Of a stretch of 6,391 bases of DNA, positions 1-6,391 are shown piece by piece (the first letter of the stretch is position 1; each line of letters begins with the position of its first letter). The DNA is from UMGS1279 sp045534095. Its GTDB lineage: Bacteria; Bacillota; Clostridia; Oscillospirales; Acutalibacteraceae. The stretch covers positions 1 through 6,391 of the forward strand of contig JAZSJA010000080.1 of NCBI GenBank assembly GCA_045534095.1, written 5' to 3'. The position numbers were made by a program, and so were the translations under genes. The notes beneath the pieces were generated by a model. The model was not told the origin of the DNA and did no database searches. It was given only the letters and a program-made list of their open reading frames with translations.

Positions 1-150
1 ACTGAGTTTACTCCCAATGATGTTACCCACAAAGCCTTTGGTGATGCTCTGCGTGAAGCCGAAAAATCAGGGGTAAAAATATTGGCTATGGACTGCGTGG
101 TTACTCCCGATTCCATTGAAATTGATAAAAAGGTAAAAATAATCCTTTAA
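1..150 (+). CDS. sfsA: SfsA (sugar fermentation stimulation protein homolog), C-terminal part
   Basis: Only the last 49 residues and the TAA stop are visible; the gene begins before the window, and base 1 is the first base of a codon. The tail carries the typical SfsA ending: an F-T-P-N-D-V-T-H-K-A-F segment, then A-L-R-E-A-E-K-S-G-V, then M-D-C-V-V-T-P-D-S-I and a charged beta-strand ending K-V-K-I-I-L. SfsA is a conserved protein with a nuclease-like fold that has been linked to nucleic-acid binding and, in E. coli, to maltose metabolism; its biochemical role is not settled. It is separated from the mannosidase operon by a terminator and a new promoter, so it is probably a neighbour and not a member of that operon. 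Identification is by motif memory, and the short length limits certainty. Confidence 0.85.
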   Translation, partial: TEFTPNDVTHKAFGDALREAEKSGVKILAMDCVVTPDSIEIDKKVKIIL

Positions 151-177
151 AGGTTTATTGTACGGCAAAATAATTAT

Positions 178-221
178 ATCCCTATTTATTTGGTTAAAGA
201 CCATTAAATTGGGATTTTTTT
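178..221 (+). terminator. Rho-independent terminator after sfsA
   Basis: The hairpin spans 178-215. ATCCC (178-182) pairs with GGGAT (211-215). After one T-T mismatch, ATTTA (184-188) pairs with TAAAT (205-209). After a small internal loop, TGGT (191-194) pairs with ACCA (200-203), leaving a 5-nt loop, TAAAG. A run of seven T (215-221) follows directly. It lies 27 bases after the sfsA stop and ends sfsA transcription. The stem is AT-rich apart from its base, so it may be leaky. Confidence 0.82.
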
Positions 222-256
222 ATTTAATTTTTAATCCTTTTTTCAATAAAAAACAG

Positions 257-285
257 TTGAAATAAGTCTTAATTTGTATTAAAAT
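257..285 (+). promoter_or_regulatory. SigA/sigma-70-type promoter of the mannosidase operon
   Basis: A -35 box TTGAAA (257-262; consensus TTGACA) and a -10 box TAAAAT (280-285; consensus TATAAT) are separated by the optimal 17 bases. Transcription would start near 291-293, giving a leader of about 67 bases before the GH38 start codon. It lies in an AT-rich spacer after the sfsA terminator and is the only convincing promoter seen ahead of the operon. No clear catabolite-repression (cre) site was seen in the spacer. A small inverted repeat overlaps the -10 box and is listed separately. Confidence 0.65.
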
Positions 286-287
286 TA
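270..287. repeat. Small inverted repeat over the -10 box, possible operator
   Basis: TAATTT (270-275) and AAATTA (282-287) are perfect 6-base inverted arms with a 6-base spacer, covering the -10 hexamer at 280-285. This is where a repressor would block RNA polymerase. The arms are entirely A/T in an A/T-rich spacer, so chance is a real alternative, and no regulator gene is in the window. Confidence 0.25.
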
Positions 288-359
288 GGGCAGAAGCAAT
301 CCATTCATTTCTCCATTTTCTACTCACAATATTCTCAAAACCCCAAAGGAGATATTTTT

Positions 360-2741
360 ATGAAAAAAGTTCATTTGCTCTGCAACGCACATCTCGACCC
401 CGCTTGGCTTTGGCCTTGGACCGATGGTTTGGCAGAAGCCATTTCCACCTTCCGCGTAGCAGCAGATTTTTGTGAAGAATATGACAACTTTATTTTTAAT
501 CACAACGAAGCCCTTCTTTATGAGTGGGTAGAAGAACACGAGCCCGCACTTTTCAAACGCATTAAGGCTCTTGTTGAAAAAGGCAAATGGCGTATTATGG
601 GCGGTTGGTATTTACAACCTGACTGCGTTATGACCTCGGGCGAAAGTCTGCTTTCTCAAATCTCTTTAGGCAGAGAATATTTTAAAGAAAAATTTGGTAT
701 TGTTCCCACCACCGCCATAAATTTTGACCCCTTTGGACACTCTCGCGGTCTGGTACAGATTTTAACAAAAACAGGCTTTGACAGTTACGTTATTATGCGC
801 CCCGCCAAATTTGCCGGTAACTTTATATGGAAAGGGCTTGACGACAGCGAAATTCCCGTTTGCTGTATACACGGCTCCTATAACTCTCTTAAAGGCAAAG
901 CACTCGAAAAAATCCAACATATAATTGAACAAAATCCTGATGAAAAGGTTTTACTTAATCTTTGGGGTGTTGGTAATCACGGCGGTGGCCCCTCTAAAAT
1001 TGATATAGAAAAAATAAACGAATATATTAAAACCACCGACTTTGAAGTTTTGCACTCAACAACCGAGGATTATTTTGCCGACCTTGATAAATCCTCACTC
1101 CCTGTTGTAAGGGAAGATTTGGTGCCCTTTTCGGTTGGCTGTTACACCTCAATGGTTAGAATAAAGCAGGCTAACCGCCGCTTGGAAAACAAAATCGCCC
1201 TTACCGAAAAAGCCCTATGTTATGCCGAAATGAATGGCGATTTTAACGTTGATACAGAAGAACTCAAAAAGGCCAAAAAGGCACTTGCTTTTTGTCAGTT
1301 CCACGATATTTTGCCCGGATCCGGCATAAAAAAGGTGGAGGAAGATGGGCTTAAATGCCTGAACTACGGCGAAGAAATTGTCGACCGCCTTTATATGAAA
1401 GCCTTTTTAAAACTTGCCGAGGGCGAGAAAAAAGCAAAAGAAGGCCAACTCCCCATACTTGTTTTCAACCCTCACCCCTTTGAGGTGGAAGAGGAGCTTG
1501 AGGTTGAGTTTTTACTTCAAAATCAAAACTGGACCGAAGGCGAATGGACCGTTGCAACAGTTTACGATGAACAGGGCAATATATTAGCCTCGCAACACGA
1601 AAAAACATCAAGCACCCTTAATTTGGATTGGGTTAAACGTGTTTCATTTAAAGCAAAACTTGCTCCATCAAAAATCACCCGATTTAACTGCACCTTAAAA
1701 GCGGTAAAAGAAGATTTACCCTCATACCAATATAGTTCAGATGCCATAACGGTTAAAAACGAACGTATGACCACCACAATAAGTCTTAAAACAGGTCTTA
1801 TTGAAAAATATGAAGTAGACGGAATCCCCCGTCTTACAAACGCAGGTAAAATCGAGGTTTATAATGATAACGAAGACCCATGGGGAATGACTGTTAACTC
1901 CTTTACCGATTATATTGGCGAATTTAAGCTTATGAGCGATGCCGATGCTAACGAATTTGCCGGCTATGGCGATGACAATTACAAAAGCATTCGCGTTGTT
2001 GAGGATGGCGATGTACGCATTGTAATTGAGGCATTGTTTGAATACAAACGCTCGGTTGCGGTGGTTAAATATTTAATCCCCAAAAAGGGCGCTCATATTG
2101 ATATTAACATCACCCTTTTCTCTAACGAAACAAACAAAATGATAAAATACAACCTTTCCACCCTGGAGGGTGGCGAACCCGTAGGTGAAACAGCTTTTGG
2201 AATAAGCAGTTATAAAAACAATAAAATCGGCGACGAGGTTGTATTCCACAAATGGTGCGGTTTTAAAAATCAAAAGGGCGGAGTTTATCTGCTTAACCGC
2301 GGTACCTACGGTGGAAGTTTTACCAAAAAAGATATTAAAATTTCTTTGCTTCGTACACCTGTATATTCAGCCCACCCAATCAGAGATCGCCAGATTGCTC
2401 CCCACAATCGCTTTTTAGACCATATTGATATGGGCGAAAGGAATTTTTCTTTTAGAATAGTGGCAGAGGGCAACGTTCAAAGTCAGGCGCAAATTTTCAA
2501 CGAACAACCTCAAGTTATTTCATTCTTCCCATCCGGCGAAGGCAAAAAACAAAAAAGTTCTGTGCTTATTGATAATAATGAGATTATTCTTTCCTCCTTT
2601 AAGAAAACGACCGACGGATATGAAATTGTGCTTCACAATTTTGCCGACCACCCAAGCGTTGCCGAACTTTATATTATGCCCCTGGATAAAAAAATAGACC
2701 TTAATTTTGGTAAATACGAACTTAAAATTTTAAAAATCTAA
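360..2741 (+). CDS. GH38 alpha-mannosidase, cytoplasmic
   Basis: 793-residue glycoside hydrolase family 38 retaining alpha-mannosidase, releasing mannose from alpha-mannosides such as trimmed N-glycans. The N-terminal catalytic domain (about 3-270) opens with the family H-x-D motif in N-A-H-L-D-P-A-W-L-W. It contains N-F-D-P-F-G-H-S, with D123 the expected nucleophile, and the glycine-rich G-V-G-N-H-G-G-G-P (203-211). A helical middle domain (about 270-370) ends in F-H-D-I-L-P-G-S-G. By analogy with Golgi mannosidase II, the zinc ligands are H11, D13, D123 and H315. The rest (about 380-793) is the beta-rich C-terminal region. There is no signal peptide or membrane segment, so it should act in the cytoplasm on imported sugars. 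The ATG is fixed by AAAGGAG (345-351) 8 bases upstream. It is first in the operon, and the next gene starts 19 bases after its stop. The exact linkage (alpha-1,3, alpha-1,6 or other) cannot be read from sequence. Confidence 0.93.
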   Translation: MKKVHLLCNAHLDPAWLWPWTDGLAEAISTFRVAADFCEEYDNFIFNHNEALLYEWVEEHEPALFKRIKALVEKGKWRIMGGWYLQPDCVMTSGESLLSQISLGREYFKEKFGIVPTTAINFDPFGHSRGLVQILTKTGFDSYVIMRPAKFAGNFIWKGLDDSEIPVCCIHGSYNSLKGKALEKIQHIIEQNPDEKVLLNLWGVGNHGGGPSKIDIEKINEYIKTTDFEVLHSTTEDYFADLDKSSLPVVREDLVPFSVGCYTSMVRIKQANRRLENKIALTEKALCYAEMNGDFNVDTEELKKAKKALAFCQFHDILPGSGIKKVEEDGLKCLNYGEEIVDRLYMKAFLKLAEGEKKAKEGQLPILVFNPHPFEVEEELEVEFLLQNQNWTEGEWTVATVYDEQGNILASQHEKTSSTLNLDWVKRVSFKAKLAPSKITRFNCTLKAVKEDLPSYQYSSDAITVKNERMTTTISLKTGLIEKYEVDGIPRLTNAGKIEVYNDNEDPWGMTVNSFTDYIGEFKLMSDADANEFAGYGDDNYKSIRVVEDGDVRIVIEALFEYKRSVAVVKYLIPKKGAHIDINITLFSNETNKMIKYNLSTLEGGEPVGETAFGISSYKNNKIGDEVVFHKWCGFKNQKGGVYLLNRGTYGGSFTKKDIKISLLRTPVYSAHPIRDRQIAPHNRFLDHIDMGERNFSFRIVAEGNVQSQAQIFNEQPQVISFFPSGEGKKQKSSVLIDNNEIILSSFKKTTDGYEIVLHNFADHPSVAELYIMPLDKKIDLNFGKYELKILKI

Positions 2742-2760
2742 AGTTTTTCAGGAGTTATTT

Positions 2761-4362
2761 ATGAAAAATTGCGTTGGAATAGATATTGGCGGAACAAAAA
2801 TAAACATTGGTATTTTAAACACCGAATCTCAACTTGTTGCAAATAAGGTGGTTCCCGTTCCGGCAGAAAAAGACTGCCATTCAGTTCTTTCATTGGCGGC
2901 AGATACTCTTTTTTCCCTTTGTGACGAATATTGTATTGACAAAAATGATATTGCAAGTGTTGGAATAGGTGTGCCAGGCACCGTTTCATCCGATTTTAAG
3001 GTAGCGCAGATGGTACCTAATCTCGGCTGGGTTAATGAGCCCGTTTCTGATATTTTTAATTCCCTTACCGGTATTTCTGCCAAGGTTTTACAAGATTCAA
3101 GAGCCGCCGCCTATGGCGAATATAAACTAGGTAACGGTAGGAATAGTAACACCCTTATTTGTATTACTTTAGGCACAGGAATTGGTACCGGTCTTGTACT
3201 CGGTGGAGAAATTTATCACGGCGCATTGCTTGCGGCAGGCGAACTTGGTCACATTCCCGTAACAGATCAGGGCAGACCTTGTGGCTGCGGCAAAAAAGGT
3301 TGTTTGGAATGTTATGCCGCAGGTAAAGGCTTAGATCAAACTGCAAAAGAATTTTATGGCAATGATGCCACCGCTTTAGATCTTTTTAATGCCGCTAATG
3401 ATGGCGATGAAGATGCCCTTTTTGCAATAAGTCAGGCAATAAATATGCTTGGCAAGGTTATTGTTTCGGCAATAAATCTTATCTCACCCGACTGCCTTAT
3501 TTTTAGTGGCGGTTTATCTGCTCAAACCGACCTATATTTAAAACCTCTTATTAAATATATTAACAAGCACTCCTACAAAACTGAAGGTCAAAAAGAAATG
3601 AAAATTGCCCTTGCTAAATGGAAAGAGCACGCCCCTATGATAGGTGCCGCCCTTTTTGGCAAAGAAAATGCCCTTAGTTGCAACAATCATAGGGGCATGC
3701 TCTCGGCATCTATTATGTGCGCCGACCTTTTAAATTTAGGTTCTGATTTAATGGAACTTCAAAATTCAGGTATTGACCTTTTTCACATTGATATGATGGA
3801 TGGTCATTTTGTACCTAACTATATGCTCCCTCCCGAAATTGTTAAGGCTGTAAAAAAGGTTGCTAAAATCCCACTTGATATTCACCTTATGGTAGAAAAT
3901 CCTGATTTTGTAATCGAACTTCTTGATTTGTCTGAGGGGGATTTTGTCACAGTTCACTATGAAACCACAAAGCATTTAAACCGCACCCTTTCGCTTATTA
4001 AATCAAAGGGAGCAAAGGCCGGTATTGCCATAAATCCTGCTACGCCTTTATCGGTTGTTGAGGAATCTTTAAACGATATTGATATGCTTCTTATTATGAC
4101 GGTTAATCCCGGTTTTGCAGGTCAAAAACTTGTAAACGGAGCCCTTGATAAAATCAAACGTGCCAGAAAAATGCTGGATGATGCAGGCCGCTCAGAGGTT
4201 ATTTTAGAGGTTGACGGAAACTGCAGTTTTGAAAATATCCCCAAAATGTACAATGCAGGTGCAGATGCCTTTGTTGTTGGAACTTCGAGTGTATTTCACA
4301 AGGATTACACCTTTGAAACCGCTATAAATAAGGTTCTAAATTCTTTGGAGGAATTAAAATGA
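2761..4362 (+). CDS. Fusion protein: ROK-family sugar kinase + ribulose/allulose-phosphate 3-epimerase (AlsE-like)
   Basis: 533 residues, two complete enzymes in one frame. Residues 1-300 are an ROK sugar kinase: phosphate motif G-I-D-I-G-G-T-K (6-13), catalytic base D112, G-T-G-I-G-T-G, sugar-site G-E-L-G-H (E161, H164), zinc motif C-G-C-G-K-K-G-C-L-E (H164, C174, C176, C181) and a terminal A-P-M-I-G-A-A (291-297). There is no N-terminal helix-turn-helix, so it is a kinase and not an ROK repressor. Residues about 312-533 are a TIM-barrel ketose-phosphate 3-epimerase: S-A-S-I-M-C-A-D-L-L, H-I-D-M-M-D-G-H-F-V-P-N, D-I-H-L-M-V, N-P-G-F-A-G-Q, E-V-D-G-N-C and V-G-T-S. Expected metal ligands are H342, D344, H375 and D485; D344 and D485 are the acid/base pair. 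The motifs resemble AlsE more than Rpe (GFAGQ not GFGGQ; VDGNC not VDGGV). The start follows AGGAG (2750-2754) at 6 bases. The true sugar is unknown: mannose by context, allose/allulose by domain pairing. Confidence 0.88.
   Translation: MKNCVGIDIGGTKINIGILNTESQLVANKVVPVPAEKDCHSVLSLAADTLFSLCDEYCIDKNDIASVGIGVPGTVSSDFKVAQMVPNLGWVNEPVSDIFNSLTGISAKVLQDSRAAAYGEYKLGNGRNSNTLICITLGTGIGTGLVLGGEIYHGALLAAGELGHIPVTDQGRPCGCGKKGCLECYAAGKGLDQTAKEFYGNDATALDLFNAANDGDEDALFAISQAINMLGKVIVSAINLISPDCLIFSGGLSAQTDLYLKPLIKYINKHSYKTEGQKEMKIALAKWKEHAPMIGAALFGKENALSCNNHRGMLSASIMCADLLNLGSDLMELQNSGIDLFHIDMMDGHFVPNYMLPPEIVKAVKKVAKIPLDIHLMVENPDFVIELLDLSEGDFVTVHYETTKHLNRTLSLIKSKGAKAGIAINPATPLSVVEESLNDIDMLLIMTVNPGFAGQKLVNGALDKIKRARKMLDDAGRSEVILEVDGNCSFENIPKMYNAGADAFVVGTSSVFHKDYTFETAINKVLNSLEELK
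3624..3703. repeat. 18-base imperfect inverted repeat spanning the kinase/epimerase junction
   Basis: The left arm 3624-3641 and right arm 3686-3703 pair at 17 of 18 positions; the single mismatch is C3630 against A3697. The loop is 44 bases. The left arm encodes the end of the kinase domain (around E-H-A-P-M-I, residues 289-294). The right arm encodes N-H-R-G-M-L (309-314), where the epimerase domain begins, and contains the internal ATG 3697-3699. The loop contains a smaller possible stem, TGCC/GGCA. There is no T-run after it, so it is not an ordinary terminator. It may be a scar of the fusion event or an mRNA structure; both are inference. Confidence 0.8.
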
Positions 4363-6391
4363 ACCATTTGAATTTTGTAAATCCTTTAATGGGCACAAAT
4401 TCGGTAAAAACCTATTCAAAGGGAAATGTTTCGCCCATAACAGCACTCCCTTTTGGTGCAAATCATTTCACTTTAGAAACAAGATTAGATAGCGATTTTT
4501 TATTCTTTAATCCCAACGACCATCAAACAACGGGTATCAGGCTTACCCATCAGCTAAGTCCCTGGCTTGGCGATTATGGAGCTATAACAATGCTACCTAC
4601 TTCGGGCGAAAAGGTAGATTTTTCTCCTCTTAGAGCAAGTGGATATATTAAGGAAAAAACTATTTTTTCTCCCACCCTTTTAAAATGTAGTTTTTTGCGT
4701 TATCAAACCAAAATGAGCCTTGTTCCCACCATGCACGGAGCAAAAGGTACAATTAAATTTAACCCTGATTCCTCCCAAAAACGCCTTTTTATTGACTGCC
4801 AAAAAGGCGTTTCCCAGATAGGTATCGTTGCCGAAAATGGTGAAGTTTTTGGGTACGTTACAAATAAAATTTTAAATCACACTCTACCCCAAAATTTTAA
4901 AGAGTTTTTTATTATTAAATTTAACGCTCCTATAAATCTTCAAAACACCATTGCCGAGGTTTCGGGTGAGGAGCAATCTGAAAATCATTTATATAAAGGC
5001 GAAAATCTAAAAATAAGCCTTTCTTTTGATACCCAAAATACTGAAATTAGTTATTCTATCGCCACGTCATATATTAGTTTGGAACAAATGAATTTAAATT
5101 TTGAAACCGAAATAGGCGAAAAAAGCGAGAAAGAGCTTTTAACAGAAGCCGAAACCATTTGGAATGAAAAACTTTCAAAAATTGAAATCCAAACAGATGA
5201 CAAAACTCAAAAATCCACCTTTTACACCTGCCTTTACAGAACCTACCTTTTTCCTCACACCTTTCACGAAATCAATGCAAACGGTGACAAAATCCATTAC
5301 AGCCCCGCAAACGGGGAGGTTTATGATGGCCCATTATACACCGATATTGGCTTTTGGGATGTCTACCGCACCTCAATGCCTCTGCTAACCATTTTAGAGC
5401 CCGAGATTTTTGCAGATATTTGCAAAGGCCTTGTTAGTTTTTATAAAGAATCGGGTTTGTTACCCCGATTTTCTGCCCCCGGCCCTATTTCTTGTATGCC
5501 GGGTACCGCAGTTGATATGATTTTTGCAGATGCGGTTAAAAAGGGCATTGTTCCCAACAAAAACTTAATTACTAGCATGCTTGAGGGTATGTTGAAACAC
5601 GCAAATGAGCCCTGCGAAGACCCAAAACTCGGCGGTCGTGACGGCATTTTGGACTATAAGTCACTAGGATATGTACCGCTGAACTACAAAGAGAGCGTAA
5701 ACAAAACTCTTGATTACTCCTACGGTGACTGGTGCATCTCGGTAATTGCCGAAGCACTTTACGAACCCAAACTTGTAAGCGAATACAAAAATCGTGCCCT
5801 TAACTATAAAAATTTATTTGATGCTAAAACAAATCTTTTAAAAGCAAAGGATAAAAACGGCAACCCAAGACCCGATTGGTCACAGTTTGAGTGGAGCTAT
5901 GACTACACCGAAGGTTCTGCTTGGCAAAACAGTTTTTCTGTGTTCCACGATATGGCAGGTCATGCGGAGTTAATGGGTGGCACCGACCAAATGATAAAAA
6001 TGATTGACACCCTTTTTGCTCTGCCCCCAATTTTTGAGGTTGGGTACAGGGGCAAAGAAATTCACGAAATGACCGAAATGGCATCGGTAGATTTTGGTCA
6101 GTGTGCTTTATCAAATCAGCCTAGTTTTCATATACCCTATATATATTCATATCTGGGCTCACCCGATAGCACCTGTTATCAGGTTCGTCGTGCCGTAAAG
6201 GAGCTTTTTGAACCCACCGAAAATGGGTTCCCCGGTGATGAGGATACAGGAAGTATGTCGGCATGGTATATATTCTCATCCCTTGGATTTTACCCCGTCA
6301 CCCCCGGTACGGCAGAGTACGTTTTAGCTTCTCCATCGGTTAAAGGGGCGGTTATTCACACAGGCTATGGCACCGATTTTAAGGTAGAAAC
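4359..6391 (+). CDS. GH92 alpha-mannosidase, 3' end cut by the window
   Basis: Glycoside hydrolase family 92, a calcium-dependent inverting exo-alpha-mannosidase. 677 residues are visible; family members usually run to about 700-760, so only the last strands are probably missing. An N-terminal beta-sandwich (about 5-230) starts with F-V-N-P-L-M-G-T. The (alpha/alpha)6 catalytic domain (about 255 onward) carries F-P-H-T-F-H, Y-T-D-I-G-F-W-D-V-Y-R-T (W333, D334), C-M-P-G-T-A-V-D, Y-T-E-G-S-A-W-Q, N-Q-P-S-F-H, G-D-E-D-T-G-S-M-S-A-W and L-G-F-Y-P-V. The likely general acid is E518 and the base pair is D627/D629. Their spacing (109 and 111) equals that of E533, D642 and D644 in Bacteroides BT3990. 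Unlike most Bacteroidetes members it has no signal peptide or lipobox, so a cytoplasmic location is expected. The ATG overlaps the preceding stop as ATGA, with GGAGGA (4347-4352) 6 bases upstream, indicating translational coupling. Confidence 0.93.
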   Translation, partial: MNHLNFVNPLMGTNSVKTYSKGNVSPITALPFGANHFTLETRLDSDFLFFNPNDHQTTGIRLTHQLSPWLGDYGAITMLPTSGEKVDFSPLRASGYIKEKTIFSPTLLKCSFLRYQTKMSLVPTMHGAKGTIKFNPDSSQKRLFIDCQKGVSQIGIVAENGEVFGYVTNKILNHTLPQNFKEFFIIKFNAPINLQNTIAEVSGEEQSENHLYKGENLKISLSFDTQNTEISYSIATSYISLEQMNLNFETEIGEKSEKELLTEAETIWNEKLSKIEIQTDDKTQKSTFYTCLYRTYLFPHTFHEINANGDKIHYSPANGEVYDGPLYTDIGFWDVYRTSMPLLTILEPEIFADICKGLVSFYKESGLLPRFSAPGPISCMPGTAVDMIFADAVKKGIVPNKNLITSMLEGMLKHANEPCEDPKLGGRDGILDYKSLGYVPLNYKESVNKTLDYSYGDWCISVIAEALYEPKLVSEYKNRALNYKNLFDAKTNLLKAKDKNGNPRPDWSQFEWSYDYTEGSAWQNSFSVFHDMAGHAELMGGTDQMIKMIDTLFALPPIFEVGYRGKEIHEMTEMASVDFGQCALSNQPSFHIPYIYSYLGSPDSTCYQVRRAVKELFEPTENGFPGDEDTGSMSAWYIFSSLGFYPVTPGTAEYVLASPSVKGAVIHTGYGTDFKVE
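4779..4812. repeat. Perfect 12-bp inverted repeat inside the GH92 gene
   Basis: AAACGCCTTTTT (4779-4790) and AAAAAGGCGTTT (4801-4812) are exact reverse complements around a 10-base loop. They lie in codons for about residues 141-152 (Q-K-R-L-F-I-D-C-Q-K-G-V) of the beta-sandwich domain. No T-run follows on either strand, so it does not look like a terminator. A transcript could fold here, but a function is not shown by the sequence. Confidence 0.7.

Noticed and set aside
310..352. Leader pairing of TCTCC (310-314) with GGAGA (348-352) that could hide the GH38 ribosome site
   Set aside because: Only five base pairs across a 33-base loop, and any pyrimidine-rich leader will match a Shine-Dalgarno sequence by chance; there is no riboswitch-like fold around it.
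2158..2173. GC-rich hairpin CCACCC-TGGA-GGGTGG inside the GH38 gene
   Set aside because: The 6-bp stem is perfect but short, with no T-run and no gene boundary nearby; such short stems are expected by chance in coding sequence.
2761..3660. ROK-family transcriptional repressor
   Set aside because: ROK repressors carry an N-terminal winged-helix domain of about 70-80 residues; this protein begins directly with the ATPase motif at residues 6-13, and the zinc motif and catalytic Asp are intact.
3697..4362. A separate epimerase gene starting at the internal ATG 3697
   Set aside because: The frame is open from 2761 without a stop, and the only purine-rich stretch (AGGGG, 3691-3695) sits 1 base from the ATG, too close for normal initiation, and lies within the inverted-repeat stem. 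A fused product is the simpler reading, although weak internal initiation cannot be excluded.
5164..5388. Plus-strand open frame of 74 codons inside the GH92 gene
   Set aside because: It overlaps the GH92 F-P-H-T-F-H and D-I-G-F-W-D motifs in another frame and encodes a Thr/Pro-rich product without family features.
5824..6114. Minus-strand open frame of 96 codons opposite the GH92 gene
   Set aside because: It lies fully opposite strongly conserved GH92 motifs (T-E-G-S-A-W-Q and neighbours), its translation is low-complexity and Cys/Gln/Pro-rich without a recognisable fold, and no ribosome site is evident. It is a shadow of the real gene.

Overview
The window looks like chromosomal DNA of a low-GC Gram-positive bacterium, most likely an uncultured gut-type Clostridia/Bacillota. 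This rests on AT-rich spacers, strong AAAGGAG/AGGAG/GGAGGA ribosome sites, a sigma-70/SigA-type promoter, and the mannosidase-plus-ROK-kinase gene set. The taxonomic call is inference; no rRNA or marker gene is present.

Layout: the 3' end of sfsA (1-150) is followed by a rho-independent terminator (178-221). An AT-rich spacer then carries a good promoter (TTGAAA-17 bp-TAAAAT, 257-285) that starts a tightly packed operon of at least three plus-strand genes. These are a GH38 alpha-mannosidase (360-2741), a two-domain protein joining an ROK sugar kinase to a ribulose-phosphate/allulose-6-phosphate 3-epimerase-type TIM barrel (2761-4362), and a GH92 alpha-mannosidase (4359 to beyond the window edge). 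The last two genes overlap by ATGA, which implies translational coupling. No gene is encoded on the minus strand.

How the genes work together: GH38 and GH92 enzymes trim alpha-linked mannose from N-glycan or mannan fragments. Neither protein here has a signal peptide, so they should act on imported oligosaccharides in the cytoplasm. The kinase domain would phosphorylate the released sugar. A GH92/GH38/ROK-kinase cluster is known from the pneumococcal N-glycan locus. The epimerase domain is the unexpected part: mannose use needs an aldose-ketose isomerase, not a ketose-phosphate 3-epimerase. Its motifs resemble AlsE (allulose-6-phosphate 3-epimerase), and alsE lies next to the ROK kinase gene alsK in the E. 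coli allose operon, so the fusion looks like an AlsK-AlsE equivalent set inside a mannoside operon.

The most unusual DNA-level signal is an inverted repeat of 18-base arms (17 of 18 pairing) that lies across the kinase/epimerase junction. A second perfect 12-bp inverted repeat lies inside the GH92 gene.
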